Both the position numbers and the translations under genes were made by a program. A stretch of DNA of 64,000 bases, taken from assembly GCF_001639145.1 (NCBI RefSeq), contig NZ_LROY01000002.1, positions 714,501 through 778,500 on the forward strand. The letters are read 5' to 3'. This document shows, one piece after another, positions 38,685 to 48,413 of the stretch. The notes beneath the pieces were generated by a model. That model was not told where the DNA came from, made no database searches, and worked only from the letters and a program-made list of their open reading frames with translations. Positions within the stretch are counted from its first letter, which is position 1, and every line of letters begins with the position of its first letter. Source of the DNA: Microbulbifer sp. Q7 (GTDB lineage: Bacteria; Pseudomonadota; Gammaproteobacteria; Pseudomonadales; Cellvibrionaceae).

Positions 38685-39410
38685 ATGCGTCAGATAGTTC
38701 TCGACACGGAAACCACGGGTCTGGATCCAAAATCCGGTCACCGTATTATCGAGATCGGTTGTGTGGAGCTGATCAATCGTAAGCTGACCGGCCGGCACTA
38801 CCATCAATATATTAATCCCGAGCGCGAAGTAGATGACGGAGCGATCGAGGTGCACGGCATCACCAACGAGTTTCTGGCTGACAAGCCCGTGTTCTCCCAG
38901 ATTGCCGATGACTTCATGACCTTTTGCGACGGCGCAGAGCTGGTGATACACAACGCGCCGTTCGATGTGGGCTTTATTGATGCCGAGCTCAAGCGTCTCG
39001 GCAGCCCTCGTTGGCAGTCCGTTGCCGTCCACTGCGGGGTGCTCGACACGCTTACCATGGCTCGGGAAAAACATCCGGGGCAGAAAAACAACCTGGATGC
39101 GCTGTGCAAGCGCTATTTCGTCGACAACTCCCAGCGGGACTTGCACGGCGCACTCCTGGATGCGGAGATCCTGGCTGACGTCTACCTGTTGATGACCGGT
39201 GGCCAGACGGATCTCGCATTGGCGGGGTCCGGCAACGGTGGCGACGAGCGCGAAGGGGCAGAGGCCGAGCAGAGCGAAGCTGGGTCAATCCGCCGTCTGA
39301 GTGCCGACCGTGCACCGCTCGCGGTGCTGCGTGCCAGCGCCGAGGAGGAGCAGGCGCACGCGGAGTTTATCGGTCTGCTGGAAAAGGCCGCCGGCAAACA
39401 TTACTGGTAG
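38685..39410 (+). CDS. dnaQ: DNA polymerase III subunit epsilon
   Basis: A 241-residue DEDDh 3'-5' proofreading exonuclease of the replicative polymerase. Exo I is LDTETTG, Exo II is VIHNAPFDVGFIDAEL and the C-terminal exo III is HGALLDAEILADVYL. A longer linker and a C-terminal segment (residues ~180-241) bind the polymerase alpha subunit. GGGGGG overlapping the end of rnhA is the ribosome-binding site for ATG 38685, so it is coupled to rnhA. Confidence 0.95.
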   Translation: MRQIVLDTETTGLDPKSGHRIIEIGCVELINRKLTGRHYHQYINPEREVDDGAIEVHGITNEFLADKPVFSQIADDFMTFCDGAELVIHNAPFDVGFIDAELKRLGSPRWQSVAVHCGVLDTLTMAREKHPGQKNNLDALCKRYFVDNSQRDLHGALLDAEILADVYLLMTGGQTDLALAGSGNGGDEREGAEAEQSEAGSIRRLSADRAPLAVLRASAEEEQAHAEFIGLLEKAAGKHYW

Positions 39411-39434
39411 CTGTGGCGCGGCTGCCAGATGCTA

Positions 39435-39469
39435 AACCACAATGGGGCCTTCGGGCCCCATTTTTGGTT
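39435..39469 (+). terminator. Rho-independent terminator of rnhA-dnaQ
   Basis: ATGGGGCC, a TTCG tetraloop, GGCCCCAT and TTTTT, within an outer AACCA/TGGTT pairing. Confidence 0.92.
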
Positions 39470-39508
39470 GTGTGGGACGGATCGTGAATCAGCGGAGTGG
39501 GTATCTTC

Positions 39509-41041
39509 CTACAGGGCGTAAACCACACAAAAGAGGGCGACGACCGTCAGCACCAGGGTGTAGGGCAGGGCCATGATGACCATGCGGCCATAGGAGAGGC
39601 GGATCAATGGCGCCAGCGCCGAGGTGAGCAGGAAAAGGAAGGCCGCCTGGCCATTCGGCGTGGCCACACTCGGCAGGTTGGTGCCGGTATTGATGGCGAT
39701 GGCCAGCTTGTCGAAATGTTCGCGGGTAATCTCCCCGGCCGTCAGCGCGGTTTTGACTTCATTGATGTAAACGGTGGCGACGAACACATTGTCACTGATC
39801 ATGGAGAGAACGCCGTTGGCCAAAAACAGCATGCCGGGCTGTTGTTCGGGCTCAAGGCTCAGCACGAAGTGCGTAATGGGTTCGAACAGGTGTTGTTCGT
39901 GGATCACCGCAACGATGGCGAAAAACACCACCAGCAGTGCGGTGAACGGGAGGGCCTCCTCAAACGCGTGGCCGATGCGGGCCTCCTGGATGACCCCGTT
40001 GAATGCCGTCAGCAGCACAATGATCATCAGGCCGATAATCCCCACTTCCGCCACGTGAAAGGCGAGGGATAACACCAGAATGACGGCCACCACGCCCTGT
40101 ACCCAGAGTTCTACTACATCGCGCTTGCTGCGTTTTTGCTCCTGGTCCCTGGCGAAATTCGCAAGTACCTCGCGTACCGCGTCTGGCAGCTTGGCGCCGT
40201 AGCCGGCGATGGCGGTCTTTTCGAGAAAAAAGCAGGTGATGAGCCCGGCAGCAAGGGCGGGTACCGTCACGGGTGCCATGTTGATGAAAAATTCCAGGAA
40301 GTCCCAGCCGGCTTTTTCAGCGATCAGCAGATTTTGCGGTTCACCCACCAGGGTACACACGCCGCCCAATGCTGTGCCCACGGCGCCGTGCATAATGAGG
40401 CTGCGGAGAAACGCGCGGAACTGGTCCAGGTCGGAGCGGTGGTATTCGACAACGGCGTCATCGCTGGAGTGGTCGTGCTCCGGATGCGCCTGCCGGTTGG
40501 AGGCCACTTTGTGGTACACCGCATAAAAGCCGATGGCCACTGCGATCAGGACCGCCGTGACCGTCAGCGCGTCGAGAAATGCCGAGAGGATGGCCGATAC
40601 ACCGCAAAAGAGTAGTGATAGTGTGGTTTTGGAGCGGACATTGATCAGCAGCTTGGTAAACACATAGAGCAGCAGGCTTTTCATAAAATAGATGCCCGCG
40701 ACCATGAACATCAGCAACAAAATGACCTGAATATTTTCAGTGACTTCGTGAAATACGGATTCGCTACTGGTCATCTTCAGCAGCACGGCTTCGATGGCCA
40801 GCAGGCCACCTGGTTGCAGTGGGTAGCACTTCAGTGCCATGGCAAGCGTAAAAATAAACTCCCCAATCAGGACCCAGCCGGTGACAAACGGGGAGGTCGT
40901 GTACAGTATGATCGGGTTGATGATCAAAAAAGCAGCAATGGTCAACTTGTACCAGTTGGGAGCCTCACCGAGAAAGTTTGCACGGAAAGCGCGGCCGATA
41001 CTGCCGCCTGGGATGAAATGGGTGTGGTCGAGCGCGTTCAT
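39509..41041 (-). CDS. nhaB: Na+/H+ antiporter NhaB
   Basis: A 510-residue inner-membrane antiporter with about 12 hydrophobic segments, usual length for NhaB. Characteristic segments are [36 protein letters not shown] and [25 protein letters not shown]. It exchanges cytoplasmic Na+ for protons and fits a marine lifestyle. Divergent from fimL, as PA1820 lies near fimL in P. aeruginosa. Confidence 0.95.
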   Translation of the reverse strand: MNALDHTHFIPGGSIGRAFRANFLGEAPNWYKLTIAAFLIINPIILYTTSPFVTGWVLIGEFIFTLAMALKCYPLQPGGLLAIEAVLLKMTSSESVFHEVTENIQVILLLMFMVAGIYFMKSLLLYVFTKLLINVRSKTTLSLLFCGVSAILSAFLDALTVTAVLIAVAIGFYAVYHKVASNRQAHPEHDHSSDDAVVEYHRSDLDQFRAFLRSLIMHGAVGTALGGVCTLVGEPQNLLIAEKAGWDFLEFFINMAPVTVPALAAGLITCFFLEKTAIAGYGAKLPDAVREVLANFARDQEQKRSKRDVVELWVQGVVAVILVLSLAFHVAEVGIIGLMIIVLLTAFNGVIQEARIGHAFEEALPFTALLVVFFAIVAVIHEQHLFEPITHFVLSLEPEQQPGMLFLANGVLSMISDNVFVATVYINEVKTALTAGEITREHFDKLAIAINTGTNLPSVATPNGQAAFLFLLTSALAPLIRLSYGRMVIMALPYTLVLTVVALFCVVYAL

Positions 41042-41353
41042 GCCGGTGATGCTTCCTTGGTTCTCCGTAGGGCGGGCCTCGGTGCCGTTGGCCCGGGGCG
41101 CGCGGGAAGCTACCCATTTCTGCCGGAAAATTCAATTGGTTTTGCCGGTTGCCCGGTTTGCCATCCTATTTTGTCGATTGTTCGGTAGAAAATCGGGGGT
41201 GAAAGGTAGACTATCGTGCGGTTTGGTATAAATTGCCCTTCTGCCTGACAGTATCCCGCTGCGCGTTCGTTGCGGCGGGAAGGGAAGCCACCCGGTGGTA
41301 TACGGGTGGGCTGGGTCTAAATAAATAGAAAGAAAATTGCAGTGGTGTAGGCA
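41042..41353. other. Divergent nhaB/fimL intergenic region
   Basis: This 312-base stretch has no gene I can support. A TATAAA at 41227-41232 could be the -10 element of fimL but has no good -35 partner. Confidence 0.4.
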
Positions 41354-43051
41354 ATGAGTGAATTGCGCGAAATCAACCTGACCTCCGTCAGCCTGGTAAA
41401 AGACGAGCTGGTAGCCAGTATTGAAGGGGCTGCCGCTCACCTGGACCAGTTTGCCGCCGACCACGCGAACAAAGCCGCCCTGGAAAAGAGCATCCAGGGC
41501 CTGCGTCAGGTTACCGGTGTGCTGCAGATGATTCAGCTGAAAGCCGCGGAGCTTTTGGCCCAGGAAATGCTGGTCGCCATGGGGGATCTGCTGCAGGACC
41601 GCCAGCAGTCGCCAGAGGAACTCCTTGAGGGTGTAGGTACGGCATTCTATGTGCTGACCCGTTACCTCGATTTTGTCCAGAACCGGGCCACTCCACGCCC
41701 GGAACTGCTGGTTCCCTATATCAATAACCTGCGTCTCTCCCGCGCCCAGGCGCCGGTGCCAGAGAGCCAGTTCCTGCGCTGCCGCCTGGATGCGAATGTG
41801 CCGGGGGCTGTGTCCTCGGCAGTGATGTCGGAAGACCTGAAGACCTTTGTGCGTCGTTTCCGGCACATGTATCAGGTGGGATTACTGGCGTTGCTGAAGG
41901 GCAAGCCCTCTGGGCCGGCCTACACCATGATGGCCCGCGCCCTGCAGCGTATTGCCAGCGTCTGTGCCGGCCGCCCCAATGGCAAACTCTGGTCGGTTGC
42001 GGGCTCCGCACTCAGCGCCATGGCGTCCCGGGAAATGCTGGTGAACCGGCAGCGTGTGATGGTCTTCAGTATGCTGGATCGTCGCCTGCGCAATATCTGT
42101 CGCGAGGGTGACGCCGCCCTGGATCAGCCTGCACCGCCTGTGTTGATCAAGGAGTGCCTTTATTGGCTGGCGCTTGCGGGTCCTTCGGAGCAGGGTGAGA
42201 GGCTGTTGCAGGTCTTTGGTATCAAACCTTTGCCCTATCGTGAGCCGGAGCTGGAGCGCGACCGCGCAAGCCTCGGCGGGCCGGGTGCCACGGCGATTGC
42301 CGCTGTCGCCAATGCGCTGGATGAGGAGCTGTCTGGTGTGCGGCGAATGCTGGACGACGCCGAAACCCTGGGTTCTGCCGATCTCGATGAGGAGGGTGGG
42401 TTGGTAGAGACCCTGCGGCGAATCGCCAATACGCTGGTGCTGCTCAACTTCCGTCGCATCGGCGAAAACCTGGCGGGCTCCCTGTCCGCTTACCGGACGT
42501 GCGCACACACTGGCGGCCGCGCTGCCGATAACGCACTGCAGCAGTTGACCAATCAGATTCTGGCCGTCGACAGCACCATTCGTGCACTGCGCCAGAGCGG
42601 TAGCATCGAGCTGGACGAGACCGGTCAGGCGGACATCGCCCCGGAGCGCAGCCAGCTGGCCGAGGCAGAACTCGCGGTGCTGAAAGAAGCCGAAGCGGGC
42701 CTGTCACTGATCAAGCGTGCGCTGGGCTCTTATGCCGATTCGGGGTTCGATCACGGACACATTCGCAATGTGTCCACCACATTGAACAGTGTGCGCGGTG
42801 GCCTGGTGGTGGTGGGCCTCGCGCGCGCGGCGGCCGTGGTTGAGCGTCTCACCCATTTCGTCGATGCGGTGATCGATCAGAAGAACGTGGCTCCCGCGGT
42901 AGAGCAGTCCCTGGAAATTTTTGCGGATGCCATCATCAGCCTGGAATACTACCTGGGCGAAGTGAAGCTCCACCGTCAGGCCGACAAGCAATCCCTGGAT
43001 CTGGCGGTAGAGAGCCTCGAGGCCCTCGGTTATCCGGTGGAGGTTGCTTGA
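41354..43051 (+). CDS. fimL: FimL-like protein (ChpA N-terminal homologue)
   Basis: A 565-residue protein resembling only the N-terminal region of the chemotaxis kinase ChpA. The segment LRQVTGVLQMIQLKAAELLAQ matches ChpA's first helical-bundle domain, while the CheA kinase, CheW and receiver domains are absent. No clear phosphorylatable Hpt His is visible. P. aeruginosa FimL has this architecture and acts in type IV pilus function and cAMP production. Its gene also lies between nhaB and nudC there, so the synteny supports the name. No pil or chp genes occur in the window. Confidence 0.85.
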   Translation: MSELREINLTSVSLVKDELVASIEGAAAHLDQFAADHANKAALEKSIQGLRQVTGVLQMIQLKAAELLAQEMLVAMGDLLQDRQQSPEELLEGVGTAFYVLTRYLDFVQNRATPRPELLVPYINNLRLSRAQAPVPESQFLRCRLDANVPGAVSSAVMSEDLKTFVRRFRHMYQVGLLALLKGKPSGPAYTMMARALQRIASVCAGRPNGKLWSVAGSALSAMASREMLVNRQRVMVFSMLDRRLRNICREGDAALDQPAPPVLIKECLYWLALAGPSEQGERLLQVFGIKPLPYREPELERDRASLGGPGATAIAAVANALDEELSGVRRMLDDAETLGSADLDEEGGLVETLRRIANTLVLLNFRRIGENLAGSLSAYRTCAHTGGRAADNALQQLTNQILAVDSTIRALRQSGSIELDETGQADIAPERSQLAEAELAVLKEAEAGLSLIKRALGSYADSGFDHGHIRNVSTTLNSVRGGLVVVGLARAAAVVERLTHFVDAVIDQKNVAPAVEQSLEIFADAIISLEYYLGEVKLHRQADKQSLDLAVESLEALGYPVEVA

Positions 43052-43104
43052 TATCGCTCGATGATTCAGTCTAGGGCTCGATATCGGACGAATTCGAACC
43101 TGCT

Positions 43105-43926
43105 ATGACAGACTTCAATTCTGCCGGGTGCGTGTTACCACACCCGGAATTTCACTGGCACATCGTAGTTTCCGGCGGCGAAGTACTGTGCTCTCATCAG
43201 GGGCCACTGCACCGTGTGCTTCCTGTTCAGATTCCAGCGGCCCACCAATTTTCGGAGCAGGGCATCAGCGATAGTCACTACCTCGGTGAGTGGCGCGGCG
43301 GTGCCTGTGGTGTGCATCACTTGCCCATGAAGGTCGATATCCCTGGTTGTGAATGGCGAGGGCTAAGGAGCCTGCTGGGTGCCGTGGACGAGTCGCTTTT
43401 CTTTCTGGTGGGGCGCGCGACACAGGTGGTGAACTGGGATCTTGACCACCAGTATTGTGGCCGTTGTGGTGTCCAGACCATTTACCATTCGCGCGATCGC
43501 GCACGGGTTTGCGAGCACTGCTCTTTGGCGGTATATCCCCGTATATCACCCTGTGTCATTATGCTCGTAACCCGCGGGGATCAATGCCTGCTGGCCCGCC
43601 ACGCCCGCCACCGCAAGGCCCTGCACACCGCGCTGGCCGGCTTTATCGAACCGGGGGAAAACGCCGAGCAGGCCCTGGCCCGGGAGGTCTACGAAGAGGT
43701 GGGCCTTGAAACCGGGGCGGCGCGCTATGTGGGTAGCCAGTCATGGCCTTTCCCTGGGCAGTTGATGATCGGTTATCTGGTCGAGGCAACCGGCGGTACG
43801 CTGGTTCCCGACAAAGAGGAAATCTCAGAAGCCCGGTGGTATAACCGCTCGCAGGTGCCGGAAGACATCCCTCCGGTAGAGACGCTTTCCGGGCAATTGA
43901 TTCGCACATTTATTGAAATGGACTGA
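43105..43926 (+). CDS. nudC: NAD+ diphosphatase / NAD-capped RNA hydrolase NudC
   Basis: A 273-residue Nudix hydrolase that cleaves NADH and NAD caps on RNA. A zinc ribbon (C118, C121, C136, C139) precedes the Nudix box GFIEPGENAEQALAREVYEE at about residues 179-198. The diagnostic downstream SQSWPFP motif distinguishes NudC from other Nudix enzymes. Follows fimL by 53 bases. Confidence 0.95.
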   Translation: MTDFNSAGCVLPHPEFHWHIVVSGGEVLCSHQGPLHRVLPVQIPAAHQFSEQGISDSHYLGEWRGGACGVHHLPMKVDIPGCEWRGLRSLLGAVDESLFFLVGRATQVVNWDLDHQYCGRCGVQTIYHSRDRARVCEHCSLAVYPRISPCVIMLVTRGDQCLLARHARHRKALHTALAGFIEPGENAEQALAREVYEEVGLETGAARYVGSQSWPFPGQLMIGYLVEATGGTLVPDKEEISEARWYNRSQVPEDIPPVETLSGQLIRTFIEMD

Positions 43927-43983
43927 ATGCTGGGTGAGGTGTAACCCCGCCAAACAATCTCGCCAAATTACGAGGCAAAGACA

Positions 43984-44634
43984 ATGTATATCGCGATTAC
44001 GTTTCTGATTGCCTTCATCGCCCTGCTGCTGGTGTTTTGGGGTGGTAAGGTTTTGCTGAAGGGGAATTGGCTGTTCGGGTTTCTGCGGGGAGCCGTGGGC
44101 CTGCTGTTGCTGGCGGGGGCGCTGTTGATCGTTCTGGTGGCGCTGGACGTATACAGTTACCGCAATCTGGAAGAAGAGCACAGCGTCGGCACGGTGAGTT
44201 TCGAGCGCATGGGCAATCAGCACTTTATGGTGAAATTTGCCGATGAAGACGGTATCTCTCAGGAGTTTGAGTTGTACGGCGACCAGTGGCAACTGGATGC
44301 GAGAATGCTGAAATGGAAAGGCGTGCTGGCGCGGTGGGGCATTGAGCCGGCCTATCGCCTCGATCGACTCAGCGGCCGTTATCTCACGCTTCAGGATGAA
44401 CGCACCAAGGAACGCTCGGTACACGCCCTGGACGAAAGTGGAAATGGTGTGGATGTCTGGAGCCTGTTGCGTGACATGGATAACCGTGTGCCGGTGGTGG
44501 ACGCCGTGTACGGTAGCGCTACCTTTCTACCGATGCAGGATGGTGCCGTGTACGAAGTGCGTATCAGTCACACCGGCCTGCTGGCGCGACCGCTGAACCA
44601 ACAGGCGCGCACTGCACTGAACGAATGGCAATAG
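43984..44634 (+). CDS. Membrane-anchored hypothetical protein
   Basis: A 216-residue protein. Two N-terminal transmembrane helices (residues ~3-20 and ~32-55) precede a ~155-residue soluble domain, probably periplasmic (FELYGDQWQLDARMLKWKG, AYRLDRLSGRYL, DAVYGSATFLPMQDGAVYEVRI). Similar proteins are labelled multidrug transporters in some Pseudomonas annotations, but two helices cannot make a pump, so I keep it unnamed. It precedes sohB by 52 bases; the two are probably co-transcribed. Confidence 0.78.
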   Translation: MYIAITFLIAFIALLLVFWGGKVLLKGNWLFGFLRGAVGLLLLAGALLIVLVALDVYSYRNLEEEHSVGTVSFERMGNQHFMVKFADEDGISQEFELYGDQWQLDARMLKWKGVLARWGIEPAYRLDRLSGRYLTLQDERTKERSVHALDESGNGVDVWSLLRDMDNRVPVVDAVYGSATFLPMQDGAVYEVRISHTGLLARPLNQQARTALNEWQ

Positions 44635-44686
44635 GCAGCAGGCTTCGCCTGCGTGCCAAATCAGAAAACCGGAATTTGGGGGTTGA

Positions 44687-45892
44687 GTGGAATTTCTCAG
44701 TGAATATGGATTGTTTCTGGCAAAAGTAGTGACCGTTGTTGTTGCGCTGCTGGTGGTGATCGGAATCGTGGTGGCAAACCGGTCGCATATGAAAGACCGG
44801 CAACCGGGGCATATTGCCGTGACGCACCTGAATGACCGCTATCAGGACATGAAAGAAACCCTCCTGGAAGCGGTCATGGATGACGCTGACTACGCGGAGC
44901 GTAAAAAGCAGCAGGAAAAGGATCGCAAGGCCGAAGCCAAAGCCCGTGCCAAGCAGCATAAAGCCGAACTCAAGGCGCAGGCCAAAGCCCGTAAAAAGAA
45001 CAAGGACTCCGTCTCGGCGGAGGCGCAGGAAGCCCAGCCCGCAGAGCAGGCCGAGGCGGATGCCGAAGCAGCGGGGCAGCCCTCGGTTGTCGGCGAAGCC
45101 AAACCGCAAAATGCTGAGGGCAGTGAACACCGCAAGCGCCTGTTCGTTGTGCATTTTGATGGCGATATCAAGGCCAGTGCGCTTTCCAATCTGCGGGAAG
45201 AAATTACCGCAATACTGCAGGTCGCCCAGAAAGACGACGAAGTCGTGGTCGTTCTGGAGAGCCCCGGGGGCATGGTGGCCAACTACGGCCTGGCGGCGAG
45301 CCAGCTGGCCAGGGTGCGCAGTGCGGGAGTGAAACTGACCATTGCCGTCGATAAGGTGGCTGCCAGTGGCGGTTACATGATGGCTTGTGTTGCCGACCGC
45401 ATACTGGCTGCTCCCTTTGCCATGCTCGGGTCCATTGGCGTGGTTGCGCAGTTGCCAAACTTCCACCGCCTGTTACAACGTAATGACGTGGACTTCGAGC
45501 TTTTTACCGCGGGTGAGTACAAGCGTACAGTGACCATGTTTGGGGAAAACACCGCGGAAGGGAAAGAGAAGTTTCAGAGCGACCTGGAAGAAATTCATAC
45601 GCTCTTCCAGCATTTTGTTTCCGAATATCGTCCGCAGCTGGATATCGCAAAAGTGGCCACCGGCGAGGTTTGGTTCGGACAGCGGGCGCTGGATCTTGCG
45701 CTGGTCGACGAGTTGAAAACGTCGGATGAATACCTGACTTCGCGGGCGCAGAATGCCGACCTGTATCAGGTGGAATACAAAGAGCGGCAGAATATCGCCA
45801 AGAAAATTGGCTTCGCGACACAGGCGGGGATCGAGAGCGCGCTCGCGCGAGTGCTTTCCCGTCTTGCAGCGTGGCGCCATCAGGCACAGTGA
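44687..45892 (+). CDS. sohB: Inner-membrane signal-peptide-peptidase-like protease SohB
   Basis: A 401-residue S49 family serine protease. It has an N-terminal transmembrane helix, then a very Lys/Glu/Ala-rich coiled segment (~residues 60-145), then the protease domain. Catalytic Ser is in KVAASGGYMMACVAD and the partner Lys in FTAGEYKRTVTMFG. E. coli SohB is shorter, and the charged insert is the main difference here. GTG start behind GGGG. SohB digests membrane-released peptides; physiological substrates are unclear. Confidence 0.93.
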   Translation: MEFLSEYGLFLAKVVTVVVALLVVIGIVVANRSHMKDRQPGHIAVTHLNDRYQDMKETLLEAVMDDADYAERKKQQEKDRKAEAKARAKQHKAELKAQAKARKKNKDSVSAEAQEAQPAEQAEADAEAAGQPSVVGEAKPQNAEGSEHRKRLFVVHFDGDIKASALSNLREEITAILQVAQKDDEVVVVLESPGGMVANYGLAASQLARVRSAGVKLTIAVDKVAASGGYMMACVADRILAAPFAMLGSIGVVAQLPNFHRLLQRNDVDFELFTAGEYKRTVTMFGENTAEGKEKFQSDLEEIHTLFQHFVSEYRPQLDIAKVATGEVWFGQRALDLALVDELKTSDEYLTSRAQNADLYQVEYKERQNIAKKIGFATQAGIESALARVLSRLAAWRHQAQ

Positions 45893-45939
45893 GATAGCCT
45901 CGCACGGTTTGTTCACCAGAATGCGCTTACGGAAAAGTT

Positions 45940-46944
45940 ATGTCTGACAACACCTACCGGGCCATGGTCGTTGAGGAAGTTGCCGCGGGCAAATACGACC
46001 AGGCCATTGTCACCCTCGACACCTCCAGCCTGCCGGAGAATCCGGTCACCATCGCGGTTTCCCATTCATCGCTGAATTACAAGGATGCCCTGTCGGCCTT
46101 TGGGAATCGTGCGGTTACCCGGGAGTATCCGCATACCCCGGGTATCGATGCGGCAGGTACGGTAATCGCCGATGCGAGTGATACCTTTGCTATTGGTGAT
46201 CCGGTGATCGTCACCGGTTACGACCTCGGCATGAACACGGCCGGTGGGCTTGCCGAGCGGATTGCGGTTCCGGCGGGATGGGTGGCGCCACTGCCGGAGG
46301 GGCTCAGTCCGCGGGAAGCCATGATACTCGGCACCGCCGGACTCACTGCGGCCCTGTGTGTGGAAAAGCTGCTCGAAGCCGGTGCGCGTCCGGCCGATGG
46401 CGAGGTACTGGTGACTGGCGCCACCGGTGGCGTGGGCTCGATTGCCGTGGCGCTCCTGGGCAAGCTGGGGTTCAAAGTGGCCGCAGTCACCGGCAAACTG
46501 GAGTCCGCTGAATTTCTGACCAGTCTCGGCGCCTGGAAAGTACTTGACAGGGAAACCCTGGCGCCGTTTGCCGACAAGGCCATCGCCAAGCCGCTGTGGG
46601 CCTGGGCGGTGGACACGGTGGGTGGAGAGACCCTGTTCAACGTCATCAAATGCTTGAAGTATGGCGGCGGTGTCGCTGCCTGTGGCATGGCGTCGGGAGC
46701 GCAGTTTCAGGCCAATGTGTTTCCGTTCATCCTGCGCGGGATCAGTCTGCTCGGGGTCGATAGCGTGGAGTTACCGCTGCCGAAGAAAGCAGAAGTTTGG
46801 GGCAAGCTTGCCGGTGATTGGTACATCGGTGAACAGCTGGAAAAGATTGCCGAGGATATCGCCCTCGACCAGGCCCCGGAGTTTCTTGCCCGCTTGCACC
46901 GCGGCCATGGTATCGGTCGCTATGTGGTCGATATGACCCGGTGA
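45940..46944 (+). CDS. acuI: Acrylyl-CoA reductase AcuI/YhdH family oxidoreductase
   Basis: A 334-residue zinc-free medium-chain dehydrogenase/reductase. Recognisable segments: SSLNYKDALSAFGNRAVTREYPHTPGIDAAGTV at the N-terminus, the NADPH-binding VTGATGGVGSIAVALLGKLG, and PFILRGISLLGVDSVELP near the end. This matches AcuI/YhdH, which reduces acrylyl-CoA to propionyl-CoA and protects against DMSP-derived or endogenous acrylate. No DMSP lyase is nearby. Confidence 0.9.
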   Translation: MSDNTYRAMVVEEVAAGKYDQAIVTLDTSSLPENPVTIAVSHSSLNYKDALSAFGNRAVTREYPHTPGIDAAGTVIADASDTFAIGDPVIVTGYDLGMNTAGGLAERIAVPAGWVAPLPEGLSPREAMILGTAGLTAALCVEKLLEAGARPADGEVLVTGATGGVGSIAVALLGKLGFKVAAVTGKLESAEFLTSLGAWKVLDRETLAPFADKAIAKPLWAWAVDTVGGETLFNVIKCLKYGGGVAACGMASGAQFQANVFPFILRGISLLGVDSVELPLPKKAEVWGKLAGDWYIGEQLEKIAEDIALDQAPEFLARLHRGHGIGRYVVDMTR

Positions 46945-47047
46945 CGCTGTTATGGTCATAATGTGCACTTGTACGCACAGGATTGTGACCACATCCTTCA
47001 CAGGCAGTATCGACGGCTGATATTGCCTGCTATTCTGACCTAGACTG

Positions 47048-47076
47048 TTGAATAGGCATAATAGCCACAATAATTT
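47048..47076 (+). promoter_or_regulatory. Sigma-70 promoter candidate of the patatin gene
   Basis: TTGAAT at 47048-47053, a 17-base spacer and TAATTT at 47071-47076, about 75 bases before the proposed start. Confidence 0.5.
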
Positions 47077-47150
47077 TCGATGGGACAGGTCGCTCGAAAA
47101 ATGGGCGTTTCCGAAATTATGTCCCGGTTTTGTTGATCTGGTAGCAAACT

Positions 47151-48413
47151 TTGTCGGTCAATATCCCGCCACCTCCTCCAATTCTCGATGCCGGTGCACT
47201 GGTGCTTTCTGGTGGTGGCGCGCGCGCTGCCTATCAGGTAGGCGTGCTCAAGGCTCTGGCGGAATTAACCCCGGAGTCTGAGCCGCACCCCTTCAAGATC
47301 ATTTGCGGCACCTCTGCCGGGGCGGTAAATGCGCTGGTTTTGGCCACATACCCCGGAAGCTTCAAGGAAGCCGTAGCCCGCTTGTACGACCTCTGGATGG
47401 GGCTCACCGTCGATGACATCTACCGCAGTAACTGGGGTAGTCTGCTCGGCAACTTCCTGACCATTTCACGCTCCCTGTTCAATCATGGTGTGGCACGGCG
47501 CAAGCCACTGGCATTGCTGGATAACAGCCCACTGCGGGCGCTGGTGGAGGAGGTGATCCCCTTTGCCAATATCCAGCGGAATATCGATGCAGGGCGCCTG
47601 CGGGCGGTCAGCGTCAATGCCATGTCGTACAGTGAGGGCGAGTCGGTCAGCTTTTTCCAGGGCGGTGAGGATGTCACCGAGTGGCGGCGCTTCCGCCGCT
47701 GTGGTGAGCGCACGGCGCTTACCGTGGAGCATTTGATGGCGTCGGCAGCAATCCCCACTCTGTTTCCGGCGGTAAAGATTGGCGATGACTATTTCGGCGA
47801 TGGCGCGGTGCGTCAATTGGCCCCCATCAGCCCCGCCTTGCATCTCGGCGCCTCGCGGGTATTTGTGGTGGGGGTTTCGGATAACCGTTCCCCGGTGCAC
47901 TGGGGCAAGCGCCGGAAAGTTGCCCGGCATTCGCCTTCTCTGGCGCAGATTGGCGGGCAATTGTTCAATGCGGCATTTATTGACAGCCTGGAGGGAGATC
48001 TGGAGCATCTGGATCGGGTCAACCTGTTACTCGACTCGGTGGAGGAAAAGGAATTGTCCGGGTTGGCGCCACTGCGCGCGGTGGAATCGGCGGTGATTGA
48101 GCCCAGTCAGAGCCTGGACCGTATCGCCGGGCGCAAAGTGCGCTATTTACCGCCGGCACTGCGCTGGTTGTTCCGTTCTACCGGGGCAACAACTTCTGGA
48201 GGTGGGGCCTCGGCCGCCAGCTACCTCCTGTTTGAAAAGCCCTATCTGGGCGAGTTAATGGAGCTGGGATACCAGGACGCGATGTGGGAGCAGGAAAAAC
48301 TGCGTGATTTCCTTCGCCCGCGGACGCAGCTGGTTGAGTCACAGCCGAAGGGCCTTTTTGGAAAGCGGGTAAAACCCACAACGGAAGCAAGTCATGGCAA
48401 TACACCCTCGTGA
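47151..48413 (+). CDS. Patatin-like phospholipase
   Basis: A 420-residue patatin-like lipid acyl hydrolase. The oxyanion loop GGGARAAYQ (residues 21-29), the nucleophile elbow GTSAG with S55, and the DGA motif with D217 form the Ser-Asp dyad machinery. The N-terminal VLKALAELTP and C-terminal DUF3336-free layout fit bacterial patatins of about 400 residues. Start is TTG 47151; no clear ribosome-binding site, so the exact start is uncertain. The next gene begins 20 bases before its stop. Confidence 0.88.
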   Translation: MSVNIPPPPPILDAGALVLSGGGARAAYQVGVLKALAELTPESEPHPFKIICGTSAGAVNALVLATYPGSFKEAVARLYDLWMGLTVDDIYRSNWGSLLGNFLTISRSLFNHGVARRKPLALLDNSPLRALVEEVIPFANIQRNIDAGRLRAVSVNAMSYSEGESVSFFQGGEDVTEWRRFRRCGERTALTVEHLMASAAIPTLFPAVKIGDDYFGDGAVRQLAPISPALHLGASRVFVVGVSDNRSPVHWGKRRKVARHSPSLAQIGGQLFNAAFIDSLEGDLEHLDRVNLLLDSVEEKELSGLAPLRAVESAVIEPSQSLDRIAGRKVRYLPPALRWLFRSTGATTSGGGASAASYLLFEKPYLGELMELGYQDAMWEQEKLRDFLRPRTQLVESQPKGLFGKRVKPTTEASHGNTPS

